64,000 nt of DNA from the NCBI GenBank assembly GCA_024699855.1, contig JAMPIQ010000001.1, forward strand, positions 3,286,001 through 3,350,000, given 5' to 3'. Positions 14,301 to 26,099 of this stretch are shown piece by piece (within the stretch, counting starts at the first letter, position 1; each line of letters begins with the position of its first letter). The stretch is from Aphelenchoides besseyi. Its lineage: Eukaryota; Nematoda; Chromadorea; Rhabditida; Aphelenchoididae. The position numbers and the translations under genes were made by a program. The notes below the pieces were generated by a model that saw only the letters and a program-made list of their open reading frames with translations, made no database searches and had not been told where the DNA came from.

Positions 14301-16261
14301 ATGACGTTTCAGTTTTCGTTTCACATTTTTGTTTCAAAGGTTTCTTTCAAAACATACCTGTAATGAGAGCAGAAGTTGTTGAATCTTCTGAGATACTTTA
14401 GTTTTTTTCAAAGCTAAAAAACAATTAGTTATAGCTTGTTTGTTTGTCCTTACGAAGTGCTGTGTTTGCGTAATCAGTGTTGGCATAATCCTCGAAAGTG
14501 TTGTCCGGTTTTGGCGTATCAGTGTTAACATAAACACAATTCTGAGCACTTGATTTGCTGTCCGTGTTCGGTGGTCCAATCGGAGTCTCCGTGTTCTCGT
14601 AAACAATCGGATCGTTCAGTTGCAAAGCTTGACTTTGTTCTTCTTTGGACTTTTGAATTGACTCTTGTCTCGGTGGCGGAGAAGGCGAACTGATCGGTTG
14701 AGGCGAAACGGCAAACTCAACGGGCACCTGAAAAATTAAGCGAAATAAACCAGCGGATAGACAGTTTTTATATCCGAAAGCTTTCAATTGTGTAGACAAT
14801 ATGAGACGTTCTTCTCGAAAACACTCTTGACTTACCATTTCCGTTGGACTTCCGACACGAAGTTCTGTCTCTGTAACATGACATGTGAATCGTGGACAGT
14901 ACGCAATTATCTCCTACCGATTTTCAGTGACTGCAGTCGGATTTGACCATTTAAATCCGTCGAATTCGTGTTCTGAATCTCATCGACCGAACTGGCCAAC
15001 GTACTCGTGTCCTCGTCGGAACTGCTGTCTGAAAACGTTACGTAAATAACTCAATGCAACCTCTGATTCCCCCCAATTTGTATTTTTTCAACTCAAATTT
15101 GCTTTGAAAGCTTACAATCACAAATGTAATTAACGAAATGCTCTGGCTGGCGAATGCCAATGATCGTTCTTTCGCGCATTTCTACAAAAGTTCAAATTTG
15201 GTTTCCACTTCTGATTCACGTATCAATCTCGCAATGACTCATCTGATAAACAGCAGGTTGCGTAATTGCACCGTAATAAAAATAAACTTCCACATTCGCG
15301 TTCCGTAGAAACCGACAAAAACGTTCGACGCGAACGACATTTGGCGGGAATGAAGGAAACCGGTAACAAACAGCTGAACAAAATAATCGCATGCGCAACA
15401 CGTTTAGACCAAAGTTATGAGGTTGTTTCTGAATGTTCGAATCCTGCTTTTTGGAGGTCCTGTGATCACTCGATTGGCAATTGCGAATCGTATAGAAAAA
15501 GCAATTGGGTCCCAGAAATGACTTTTGGCGGCGATAAATTGGAACAGAAAATGTAATGAAAGAAGATTAAAAAGCCGCATGCAATCAGCAAAAGGCGCCA
15601 GTGAGTTCGGTGAAAAAATTTGCTGTGGTGGTCGTGTCAGATTTCAAATGACCACGACGACCTTCCGCTTAATCGGCCAGGTTGCTACGAGCAAACTTTT
15701 TTTAATGATCAGTCAACCGCTGCCACTCAACCAAATGGACACTTGGATGTCCATAATGATGTATGAGAAACTCCAAATTTCTAATCAACAAATTTTGTTT
15801 AAATCAAAGAATGTTGGTTGTTTTGAGGGGATTCAATTGAATTTAAACAAACTCACCTGTTTCGTTCTTTCGTTTTGTCGAATGTCCTGCATCGCCATTC
15901 ACGTTCGATGGTCGACGCTTCATCGGCTTCCCATTATAAATGGAACCGCTGTATTCGAGTAGAGCTTGTTTCACGGCATCCTCTCGGATTTGTGAGTGAT
16001 AGCGACTTTCGGTGCGAGTGGTCCGTTTGTGACTTCGATTTCGACATTTCGCATCGGCAGACGGCGGTTTCAAGTAATCTCTCAACAGCTGAGTTTTCCT
16101 TTTGTTGAAACCTTTTTCGGTTAAATCCCCTAGAGTTTCGAATAAAAGCAATCGGTTGAAATAAACAAGCTACCTTCTGATAACTCCAATTCCAACTGTG
16201 AGAGTTTGATTTGAATGTGCGAAGGCAGTTTGCTGATGTCGAGGTGATCGACTTCAGCCAT
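8348..16261 (-). CDS. DIP2: disco-interacting protein 2 homologue
   Basis: A long multi-exon gene from ATG at 16261 (MAEVDHLDISKLPSHIQIKL...) to TAG at 8348 (...LDPVFTAYNM). The first two exons encode the DMAP1-binding domain (LSQLELELSEGDLTEKGF, ending near KRRPS). A low-complexity linker follows (exons near 15.0-15.2 and 14.4-14.9 kb), then KVSQKIQQLLLSLQ and RPRQRQINDFYRD. Two acyl-AMP-ligase-like halves follow, with DIP2 hallmarks such as SLTYGKLYSRAMKIA, FYGCLLAGVIPVPIEVP, AYIEYSTDSDGTIKGVCVS, FVYRGRIAVFSVNV, SLGGIYVSEVRQRFLEG, ADVLKLRAQQTPDHILY, YLDFAVSTTGQLAGV and SRGEKQRMHLRDSF. DIP2 proteins are linked to diacylglycerol metabolism and neurite development. It starts 188 bp downstream of HINT1 on the same strand, and CAG at 16269-16271 lies 7 nt before the ATG. 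Confidence 0.93.
13137..13952 (-). CDS. DIP2: alternative 5' extension of a DIP2 exon
   Basis: The canonical DIP2 join runs from the donor at 14358/14357 (LLLSLQ|gtatgt) to an acceptor TTTTACAG at 13137-13139 before RPRQRQ. Directly upstream of that acceptor an open frame of exactly 816 nt (272 codons) runs in the DIP2 frame back to a second acceptor, CTACAACAG at 13953-13955. Both acceptors are phase 0, so either produces an intact protein. The extra segment is rich in Ser, Arg, Thr and Asn (for example SRSRSTSQRRQLNLPNS) and ends in a likely helix (EKIENLDQIHSQLVLRNQIL). An internal ATG near 13924 could alternatively be a second start site. Coding status is inferred from frame and splice sites only. 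Confidence 0.55.
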
Positions 16262-16365
16262 TAGGCAGCTGCAATTGGCGTTGATTTGACAACCGAAAAG
16301 GTGAACGATATGAAACAGAATCAAACTGCACAGAAACCAAAACTGTTCGATTGCAACAAATAAAA

Positions 16366-16371
16366 TTTATT
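16366..16371 (-). terminator. poly(A) signal of HINT1
   Basis: AATAAA on the minus strand about 80 nt beyond the HINT1 stop, in the 188-bp gap before the DIP2 start. Confidence 0.5.
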
Positions 16372-16449
16372 TCTAACAACTACTGTTTACGTAAAAAGAA
16401 TATGTTACGAACGAGCAACAGCTCTTCGACTCGACGAGGAGTTCACGTC

Positions 16450-16966
16450 TTATCCCGGAGGCCAAGCTAATTATAAAAAAACTAATTAGAATGCTAAACA
16501 TCGTTAAAATACCTAGTTGTCGTCCACCCAAAACGTGAAGATGAATGTGATAAACACTCTGAAAGTCCTCACATAACTTACAATAAATGAAGTTCGTTTA
16601 CCTGACAACCGTGCTTTCCATTATTGATTACCACACGATAACCATCAGATAAATTCAATTGTTTTGCTGCGGTTTTCGCCCCCAAAAGCAGTTTTCCCAA
16701 AATCGCTTCGTCTCCATCGTCGGCCTTCTCCAGCATTCGAATCGGCTTCTTCGGAATCACAAGAAAATGGACGGGCGCTTGTGGAGAAACATCGTGAAAA
16801 GCGAGAATGTGTTCGTCTTCGAGAATAATTTTCGCCGGAATCTAAACGTCAATCATCTCGTAAACAGTTTGTAACAATCGTCTACCTCTTTTCGAATGAT
16901 CTTCCCGAAAATCGTGTCTTCGACATTGGGATCAGCGGTTTGAGCTCTTTCCACTTCGTTCGCCAT
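16450..16966 (-). CDS. HINT1: histidine triad nucleotide-binding protein 1
   Basis: Four exons from ATG at 16966 (MANEVERAQTADPNVEDTIF) to TAA at 16450. It carries the full HIT core: FGKIIRKEIPAKIILEDEH, AFHDVSPQAPVHFLVIPKKP, then [20 protein letters not shown], in which HIHLH supplies the histidine triad and the catalytic histidine. About 127 residues, the usual HINT1 length. HINT1 is a purine nucleoside phosphoramidase, cytosolic and nuclear. The last exon holds only the codons for the final few residues, after a short intron near 16468-16512. It is the upstream member of a close same-strand pair with DIP2. Confidence 0.95.
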
Positions 16967-17700
16967 TTTCCGTAACGGCGAAAAGACGAGACGAGAAGCT
17001 CTCGAAAGTCGCAAAATTCTGTCTGCAATTGCTGGTTATTCAATTAGCTGAGGAAACCGCAATTTGCGGAACCGCACGCCGCGAAACAGCACTATGCCCG
17101 GTGGTAAGATCGGTTTTGGTCTTGAGATTTCGAATGCAAAAAAACGATTCGGATTCGAAAGGGACACGAACGGAAACGCTCCGAACGGACCGCTCACAAA
17201 CGCAGCTTTTCGCTTTCCGCTCCATCGGACTGCCGAGCCATCAGTCGAATTGCCGGTCAACTCTTTCGCGTAGTCGCGCAGCGAAACACCGAAATTTACG
17301 TTACTTGGCAATAACCTCAAATTGCACTCCAAGTGTTCACTGAATGGGAAATTTGAGCAGCAGTTTTAGAGTTCACTATCGCTGGTCGCCAACAACTTCT
17401 GATCGTTAGTTCTATGAAAAAATAAACGCTTGATTTGCTCAAACAACTTAAAAATCTCAAGCAAAAAGTAATGAATTAAAACGAAAACAAATGAAGTTTT
17501 TTGGATTCAAGAAAAATGGAGGAATTGCGAAACGATAGTCAACAGTAGAGAACAAAATTGGAAACCATTTTCTTAATGTTCAATCGAATTTTCTACGTGT
17601 TTATTGATTGTACCTGAGACAGTTGCATTTTTATTCGTGACCAATTAGTCAACTGGACGTGCACAACCGACGGTTTGAACGAAAACTTGCTTCTCTCGTA
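16967..17700. other. upstream region of HINT1, no gene seen
   Basis: The GC-richer block at 17.03-17.34 kb is open in several frames on both strands at once, which suggests base composition rather than coding. Nothing in it resembles a known protein. It probably contains the HINT1 promoter. Confidence 0.4.
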
Positions 17701-17949
17701 ACCGTTTTCGTGACTCTTAAAAAGACTTCAAACATGTAATCCAAATTATGGAGGTATAAGTCCAACTAATTAAACACCAGATGTGTCTAGTTTCATTTCA
17801 TTAAGGAGGTTGAATGTACAAACCTTTGGGCTGTTGGTATCATTACTGTTCCTGAAACTTTTTGAAGGCATTCGTCTCTTACATTCAAATTTATACAAGC
17901 AACAAATCGGCAAGAACACAACATTTCAGGTTAACTGTCAAAAGCACAG

Positions 17950-19200
17950 AAAAAAGTTATCAAGGAAGTTGCAGGGATTTGAATCCTCGTTGGGCTATGA
18001 AGTTCGGAAGTATGAAATCACGAGGTCGTTGGGACCATGCAAATTGAACAACCTTGTGGTCTTCGAAGCGGCGTTTGTGGTCTTTTTAGAGAGACTATCA
18101 CTTGCCGCCAAGCAAGACGAGCAAATTCAAACTCGATCTTTTGCTCAGAGTGCCTGCAACAATGTCCGATTCTTGAATGAATGGTCAGGATGTCGTCGTC
18201 GAATACGAAGTAAGGAGCCAAATGCACATTGCTCCCAACTGAATAAGCTGGACGACGGCAATTTGAAGCCTTGAATCGACCGGTATGCAGATCCAAAATG
18301 CGGAAATGTCCTCGTTTGCCATTACACAAGATCATTTTATCTTGTTGTTTGGGCGATTTGAAGTCTTGTGCAACTGTCTCAAAGTCTATAGATATTGTTT
18401 TAGCATTGTTAAGTACTCAATTAGCCTACCAACGCGCCCTTATCTTGACTTCGTGGATGGGCACCACTTCGGTCTCAATAGTTGACAACCACGGAAGATG
18501 GTGGGTGAGGTCGTAGCGTTGAATACTTTTGTTTCTGACGTCTACTATGTAGAGTTCGGCGTTTTTGTGAAATGTTGCACAGTAGAATAGTTTTAGAGGC
18601 TGAAGAGAAGCAACATCGACCGATTGAAGATGTTCTAACTCCAATGGGTTCATGTTAAACCAAACAAGTTGATCAGTTTGTTCTCCCGTTTGCTCCGCAA
18701 TAAGCAACCACTCAGACTCGACGCTTATTGGAAACCGTACGCCAACAGACGTCCAAACATTTCCCACAGCCAACAGCCCGACTTCTGACGTTCTCTTTTA
18801 CAAATCAATTTTGATCTTAAAGTCGTCGTAGCCCAACCAATCTGGATATTTAAAAAGTAGAGTCATCGTACAGTCGTCAATAATAGGAGTAATAGTGAGA
18901 TGGATCGAGTTTACCAAGGAGTGTTTGATTTAATGTAAGATTCTAAAAACGTTTCATTTTGAAACAAGATTACAAAACTTACATCTCAGTCTCATTCCAC
19001 ATATCAGAAGCAATAATTGACCCGACGATAACAGTGCGAAGAAATAGATAAATAAATCGAACAGAAGGGCTCTCCAAGAATCGAGGATAAAGATGACGGT
19101 ATTCTTTCAATTGGAAGTTTACCTGTTCCATTTCCACTCCGGACGATAAGCAACGCAGTTTGTTCGAGATTTGAAGGTTTGACAAAGTAACTGAAGAAAT
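17950..19200 (-). pseudogene. possible decayed gene of unknown family
   Basis: Minus-strand frames look protein-like but do not join cleanly. One segment (18426-18773) reads ...GNVWTSVGVRFPISVESEWLL... through ELYIVDVRNKSIQRYDLTHH; another (18018-18335) reads MILCNGKRGHFRILDLHTGR and on. The second is only reached from the first by a join that produces a stop or needs a weak splice site. Upstream, a fragment YPDWLGYDDFKIKIDL is followed by an in-frame TAA. The strand-like, repeat-like residues could belong to a beta-propeller, but I do not recognise a family. A live gene with splice sites I misread is also possible. Confidence 0.3.
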
Positions 19201-20100
19201 GAGTGAGCAGCTTGCTATTTATTGAGGAGCTTTGCTTTCTACTCGGCCCTAAAGAATTGCCCGCTAGTGCAACGTGTTCGAGGAGTTTTTGGTGACAGCT
19301 CTGTTGTTCGTTGTACTGAGATCTTAGATTCGGCCATCTTGTCTTAACATGCGCAGTTCACGGGTACATAAAGGAAAGCAACTGAACAGCAAAAAACGGG
19401 ATATGCGGGTTGGCTCAAACGTGGGAAAGAAAAGAGTTGTAAGCTCCAAATGTTGCGCGAACAGTCAGTTAGTTCAAATCTTGAATAAAGTGTCGTGATA
19501 GAAACTCAAGGATACACTGCAAAATCTCGAAAACTTTTGTAACTTCTACTCCCTGTTACAACACCAACAGTTTACTTTACTGTTTATTCAATTTCTCTAA
19601 ACAATGACAACAAACATTCTAAGGATGTTTATTTCTAAACTCTGCAGAAACTCAGTAGTTAACGCGATCCCAATTCTTCGTTCGATTCCTTCTTGTTGTT
19701 GTTCTTCCTGCAATTCAAATTTCTGTTTAATCGTTAAGACGAGTGAAACATATGATTTTTGTGAACTGGTAGCCGTTTCAGTCGTAACCGCAGTCGATAA
19801 TACCAGTGACTTAATCAGTAGTGCTACAAGATTGACGCGGTATCTGAGCTGAATAAGGTTTTCCGAACATTGAGTGATCATTTTGCTTACTTTGAATCAT
19901 GAAGTTTGTGACACCATAGCAGTGTTTCTCTTGTAATGCGACGATTGCCTCATTGTCCTGTTTCCTTTTCGCCGGTGCACAAAACATGGAAGGTTTTAGT
20001 AGTCTGAAATGATCATCAATCGCGTAATCGAAACGTGAACTTACCATTGGAAATCATTTTTTCAAGAGCTCGAAAATGACTCGTTCTGATTGTTCACTAT
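19201..20100. other. unresolved region with small minus-strand frames
   Basis: A minus-strand exon near 19885-20022, bounded by an acceptor (TCATTTCAG) and a donor-like AAAGTAAGC, reads MFCAPAKRKQDNEAIVALQE and on. It may belong to a very small protein, but no complete gene could be assembled and no family recognised. AATAAA/TTTATT motifs near 19.58 kb could be its poly(A) signal. Confidence 0.25.
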
Positions 20101-20247
20101 CAATGGTCACATCGAAGAAAACCGTCGAACGACTCATGCCCACCCACACAACATGCTAATACTTGCAAAGTTTCATGCGCTTGTGGGTCGACATGCTCGA
20201 CTTCCAATTGGTTGTGACATCGCACGGGCACGTGTACATTCTGAAAT

Positions 20248-20744
20248 GTGTCGGTAGTGCGAGACAATGACGAGGATTGGGAGCAGAGAACATGGCAATC
20301 AATAAAGCGAAGCCACGAACACGATCTACAACCCGACAAACACCGCAAAACCAAAAAGATGAAAAAGGTAATCACGTTTGTACCCTCAACAGGTTTCCCA
20401 GAAATAACAACAATCATTGTTGGCAATCTGCTTACAAGAGAAGTGGACTCTCAGCGAGTCATTTCTTCTCAACTCTCGTAGTCGATTGTTCAACCAATAG
20501 AAAAGAATTTGCTTATTACACAGCACGAGGTGGAAACTCAATCAAAGACTATTTCCGTTCTTTTCTCTGCATTGTTTCCGTTGATTTGGCGGCTGAACAA
20601 CGTCATGCCTCATGTTCGACGTGTAAACAAGCATTAACAGAATTGTATCTCAATGCATCGTTCATTACATCTCGACTGGATCAATCACAAAAAGACGCGT
20701 TCAATTCATTGATGCCGATGATTGAAAGTATGATCGACGTGTGA
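20248..20744 (+). CDS. hypothetical small protein, uncertain model
   Basis: A first exon MSVVRDNDEDWEQRTWQSIK... is followed by a GT donor at AAAAAG|GTAATC. A later frame ends in ...SFITSRLDQSQKDAFNSLMP and a TGA at 20742-20744. The codon choice of the terminal part looks coding, but two frames stay open between 20480 and 20640, so the join is ambiguous. No known domain is seen. The antisense strand is also open for 109 codons, probably by chance. Confidence 0.25.
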
Positions 20745-21039
20745 TTAGATTCCTTTTTCAAAATCTGCTTATCTGCTAGTCTCTTGGTTTTCTTTCATTT
20801 CTTTATTCATTGGCAACTCGTCATTTGGTTTTGAAAGACGACAGGTAACGGCCAAGTTGAAACGAATCGGAATCAACTGTGAAGTTGAAGACCTTATGTT
20901 CACAAAAGTAAATCATTGATTTCTGTTCAACTGAGCGAGTTTCATCGACGTCCACTCGCTCTTCGGAGCGCAGTTTCCGCGTCTTATTGCGACTGTTTCT
21001 CAAATTCGCGCGTAAATCTTTTGGCTTTCATTTCTGAAA
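20745..21039. other. short intergenic stretch before NUP160
   Basis: A 60-codon minus-strand frame at 20821-21003 lacks an ATG and recognisable content. The stretch probably carries the NUP160 promoter. Confidence 0.35.
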
Positions 21040-24000
21040 ATGGCAATTAAGATTAGAGCTTGGACTCATTTAACGTTTGTATACTCGAGTTTCTTTCTTA
21101 CGTGTTGTTCTATGATATCAGATTTGTTTTGCAGATTGAACGGCACGATGAGATCGTTTAACGGCGCCGAAATTTCGTTCAGTTACACGAACTTTCCCGG
21201 TAAACCGGATCGAACCGTCGAATTGAAAACCGGTAAGTAAGATGTATTTATCATTATCAGTTTCTTCAGATTCACCTGTTCGCTCGTTCGCATTGGCCGA
21301 ACTTCCGGAGACCGGCGGATCATTCAGTTTTCCGGACGATGGATTCGGTTTCTACAATCGTGTATTGTTTTGGTTGGGTTCACAATTTCAATTGCAGTTT
21401 TTTATTCTACGGTTTTAGGCGAACCGAAGGTTCACGTATTCACTTCAACGAAATCTCTGCAACTCGCGACGTCAACGATCCATCTCTTTGCATTGATTTG
21501 CGTCCGTCGATGATTATACCCGGTTCGAGCATTTCCTTTCATCGCGGTATACTTGTGATTATAATCCCGACACATTTCGCTTTGCATCGACTGTCGATTC
21601 GCATTGGTGGTGATGGAGAACGAAATTCGAGTAATCGCTCAGTTTTGTCGTATTTTCCACGCGATGATGAATTTGCCAATTACTACGATCATTACTACAT
21701 GCCGAATGGAATAACGATCTCACGTGTGGCCATCAGCGCCGACTATCGAGGCGATACACTCGCACTTGTGGCCAACAACAAAGCACAATTGTCGGTTGTT
21801 CGAATGCCGTTCTTCTATTCTTCAGCTCGTGGTATGTTTACCGATAACAACGAAATTCGACATCTTTTGTAGTCGATCCAACTGAAATGTTTCTACGTGA
21901 AGGATCGATGATCAGTCGTTTTTTCGTAAAAAGCACAGAACCGGCGTTGGCTGTAGCAATGAGCACATTCAATGGTCAACTCTACGCGTTTAGCGTTCAA
22001 TCGGATGGAAAACTACGATTTTGGAGTGCTCAGGTTATTATTCAACCAAAAAGAAAGCTAATTTGATTGGTATGTAGGATGGACTCTTCAAAGGACATTA
22101 TGCTTTGGTTGATGCGTTACGAACTGATGCAGCGTTTGATGTCGAAGATGTGCAGTTGAAAACATTTACGACGAACGATACGAACGTTGTGGCCGTCAAA
22201 ATTCAGTTAATGAAAAAAGTTCGATTTTTGTTTTTTTCGGTTCGTGCAGAAGATTTTGTCAAACTGACTAGTTGTGATCTTTACTCGGTATTTTTATATC
22301 TATCTAATCTCTTTAACTGTTTTGTTTAGACGGGTGTAGTCGATTTTGAATGCGTTCCATCGACAGTTGCTTCGAACCAAATTTTGTTATGGGCAATAAC
22401 TCGAGAGTCGTACGAAGATAACGAGCATACTGATGCGATGTTCCAACCATACTTGATGCACCGTTGTACCGTTGACTTGTGAGTCTTTTATTTCTTGTTC
22501 AACGTATTAATTCGGCAATTCAGAAATGGATTGAACAGTTCCACATGGGACGCAATTGATCCTGGAATGCCAGATCCAATTTTTGACAAGCTGCTATTTG
22601 CCGAAACAACAACGAAATCGATCAAACAACGAGTCTTCGACGGCGACACTTATTCGTTTGAGGTCGTTTTGCGAGCAGTTCAAACGGTCTGCAAGTGTCC
22701 AACCATTACTTTACCCTATCGTGATTGGTCGGCATTATCCGTTTACACTGAGTCTTTTGTTCAAACCGGACAGGTAAACTAAATGAACCTGTGTTAGGAT
22801 AAAGATCATTTTTAGTTCAAACAAATGTATTTGTCAGACCAAGATCGAGGTTTGCTTCTGTCAAGCAACGTGGATCAAGCACTACTATGTGCCGCTTACG
22901 ATCGCTTTTGGTTGGATGTTCAAAAATGTTGCAATCAGTTTCAAGAAACGTCGTTGAATCCCGTAGCTATTTGGCATTCATCAGCACTCGGACTAATCGG
23001 AACGATTCAACAAGTAATATATACAAGCTATTGGAGAGCAATAATCTTTCAATTCAGTGTCGATTTACTGTTTATGTTCCGCCGGACTACGAAATGCGAT
23101 CGATGCTTTCGACGAACAGTCAAGTTGCTGACACGCTTTTTGACGTGGCTCGAGATTATGTTGTTTGTGATTTTGTGAGTTTGAAGGCTGCAAAATGAAC
23201 TCAACGAGCTTTAGAAAGTTGACATGACTAACAATCAATCGTTGATCAAAACGGACATGGATGTTGTTTGTAAGATTATCGAGAAGTTTGCCGACAGTCA
23301 CGCAGACCAATCGGATATCAAACGTATGATACCAAGTTGTTTTCTTTTCTTTCAATAGCTTTTAGTTGATCGGTTGAAGTCGTCGTATTTGAACTCTGCA
23401 TTCTCGACTGCAATGTTGGCAACCGCTCTGCGATATCGTGTACTTGGTCGTTTGTGTTTCGCGAAAATAGTTTCGCTGTTAACCAAATTAGTTCCGGCTG
23501 CTTTTGCTAAAGCGGTTAGTTAACTTGCTATTTACGAATTGAAATGATTGTTTAGGAACGAAGTCTTGATCAGCGTTTCAATGCGGTGGTGAATTCACAT
23601 TTGGCCGGGATTTTGTCAACGATCAAACATTACAACACTCTCTGGTTGACATTATCATCAACATACTTAAGGTAAGATTCAAATTGTCGAATGGAATCAC
23701 AGAGTTTTCTAGTCGGAATTCGAACGCTGGCCGTACATCGAGACTGAATACAATTGCTCAAGCCTTTTTCAAAAGCGGTTTGATTTCGATTAACAAAACC
23801 GGCGAATTCATCGATGAAGACATGGACGATGAAAACCGTGAAATAACGAAACGAAATGACAACTTTGGAGAGTCGGAATTCAGCAGTTTTGTTAGCAATG
23901 CATTGGAGAGTGCGATGATTGCTTTGTGGCCCGAGTCAAAATCCCTGGTAATCCCGCGATTTTTGGCAGAAAGCAAACACTACGATGCATTGAATGTAAG

Positions 24001-25937
24001 CTCTTGAGAGTAGTCAATACACAGATGTTGTTTTTAGGATTATTGCAAACATAATGAACCGTTTTTGACTGAACTATCAGCCGCATTTCACTTCTTCCGT
24101 GGAATTGCACTTGTTGGTCTTGGAGAACCTTCAGCAGCAGCATCGTTTTTCGAAGAAGCAAGTCAAGGAATAGTCTCCAAAGACGAACCGTTGAATCGAG
24201 TTCTCTATCATTACACAAAACAGGAACCACCATACGAACACACGTTAACCGATTTCTTTTGTGTTGTAATGAACATCTACAAAACGCAACAAACTCAAAC
24301 CGAATACGTGATTCGAACGGGAATCTTTGCGTTGAGTTTTGCCGCTGAAGACGATCCACTTCGGGTTAGTTTGTATTTTAACGAAGAAAACTACATTTGT
24401 TTAGCCGACCATCTACACTTCGTTGTTCAGTCAATACGTGGCCACCGAACAGTATTTCGAAGCAATTCGAGTCCTTCATTTGAATCCGAGCATGACTTCA
24501 CAAGAAAACTGTCTTCGCAACTTGATTGCCATTCTTTGCGACAAAGGAAAAACCAAGTCGTTGGTTACACTTCATTATGGTAAATTGACTGATCAAGTGG
24601 CCGAGTTGTTGGAAACCAAATGCAAAGCGATGCCTCCAATGAATGATTCGGGATTTTTCGAAACAGTTTACGCGTTTTACATTCATCGTTACAACTACGA
24701 AGCAGGTATGTGAAAAAATGAATGCGAACAACATTAGTGATTAAATTCAGCGGCACGTGTCATGTACAATCTTTGTTGGCGTTTACGTTGGGAAGCACAA
24801 TCGAGAGAGGTGTTGGAAAAACGTCTACGAGTTCTTTCTTGTGTTTGTCAAACAATTCAAATGTTACCGCCGAATCATTCCATCGAATTCGACTTGCGAG
24901 GATTGAGTTCAAACGGTGAAACTCAGAATCAAAACAATCAAGAAAACACAAGTCAAATGGGTATGAATGTTATTCGACTTTCACACGATTGTTCTCGCTT
25001 TCAGATGACAGTCAAGCAGTTCAACTGCATTTACAGAATGTTTGCAAAGACGATCTTTATAACGAATATCTACTCTTGGAAGCTCGAATGGCGTTGGTCG
25101 ATACCGGCGGATTTCCGGAAGGTCCAAAGCTCGAAACAAGCGAAGTTTACGCAGCAGCCGTCCAACACAAACTCTACGATTTGGCGTTCATTCTGCAAAA
25201 GTGAATGTTGCTTATCTATGAAACTTATTTTTCTCTTTAGACATTTCAATTTGGATATCACACCATTGATCAAATCGTTGACTTTGGATTGTATCGGAAT
25301 TGGTGATGAACTTCTGACCGACGTTCCAAATTGGCTCTACGCTAATTGTCGTTTCGTTGATTTTGTGTCAAAGTATGTTTTCTTGTGTGATTTCTTTCAA
25401 TCCAATTTTACAGCAACGAGGAGCCGCTTCAACCGCATTGGAAACTGTTGGTGGCACTCGTCGACTTGAGCCTCAAACACAATTCTGCCGATGTTCGTGT
25501 TTTGCATCCGATTTTGAATCTGTTGTTGGAACGATCGTTGCCGATACCAAAATGGCTGGAGAAACGATACTCGGTAAGCACAAACACGAAATGTTCTAAT
25601 TCGAAAATGATTTCAGAAAGTCAACGCTCGTTACTTTTTGCATCAGTTGATTGAGTTCGACGAACTGAGCTACGCATTCACCGTTCTGAATAGCCATCTA
25701 GAGAAATTGGTTAAACAGAAGTTGACGTCTAAGGATCTCTACTCGATTCCACTTGTTCAGGCCAACGCACTTCTTTCATTTGCCACTGAGACGGAGCCGA
25801 ATCACAGCGAGCTTTCGACGGTATGATTTCAAATGACAATCGAAATTCAACTGTTTTTTCAGGCCGCTGGAGAGTCAAGAAGGTTGATGAAAAAGTTGTT
25901 TACGCTCATGCGGATGTCAAATCGAGCGCTCAATTAA
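21040..25937 (+). CDS. NUP160: nuclear pore complex protein Nup160
   Basis: ATG at 21040 gives MAIKIRAWTHLT, joined over a short intron (acceptor TTTTGCAG) to LNGTMRSFNGAEISFSY. About 20 exons continue to TAA at 25935-25937 (...LFTLMRMSNRALN), giving roughly 1,300 residues. The N-terminal half is a beta-propeller-like region (GITISRVAISADYRGDTLAL, SDGKLRFWSAQDGLFKGHYA). The alpha-solenoid half has Nup160 landmarks: LSDQDRGLLLSSNVDQALL, YDRFWLDVQKCCNQFQE, ALRYRVLGRLCFAKIVSLL, FFRGIALVGLGEPSAAASFF, AARVMYNLCWRLRWEAQSR and CKDDLYNEYLLLEARMALVD. Nup160 belongs to the Y (Nup107-160) scaffold on both pore faces. It is followed 162 bp later by SLX1. The final exon is short but matches the expected C-terminal helix. 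Confidence 0.88.
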
Positions 25938-26099
25938 CTCTGTTTATGTATTGCATCTTTTGATTCATATTTTCGTTGTTGTTGTTGTGAATTTCAGTAA
26001 AATTGGTTGAAGTAAAGAATGTTGCTGACATTGATTCCATGGTTATCGACCTTTTATTAACACATGAACAAATGATGGAGATAAAAAGTGTATGCTGAG
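25938..26099 (+). promoter_or_regulatory. NUP160-SLX1 spacer with trans-splice-like acceptor
   Basis: The 162-bp gap contains a T-rich tract and GTGAATTTCAG ending at 25997, a strong acceptor with no obvious partner donor, 103 nt before the SLX1 ATG. A 31-codon open run (26001-26096) follows it and ends in TGA just before the SLX1 start; it may be UTR. The arrangement fits the downstream gene of an operon-like pair. Confidence 0.35.

Noticed and set aside
17965..17990. tRNA B-box-like GGATTTGAATCC
   Set aside because: The T-loop lacks the required G before TTC and no A box or acceptor stem is found on either strand.
17783..18274. 163-codon plus-strand frame
   Set aside because: It is antisense to the protein-like minus-strand segments, has no domain, and does not start at a clear ATG.
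26001..26096. Short frame between NUP160 and SLX1 as an extra NUP160 exon
   Set aside because: The frame that matches the expected NUP160 C-terminal helix already stops at 25937; reaching this segment needs a different frame.
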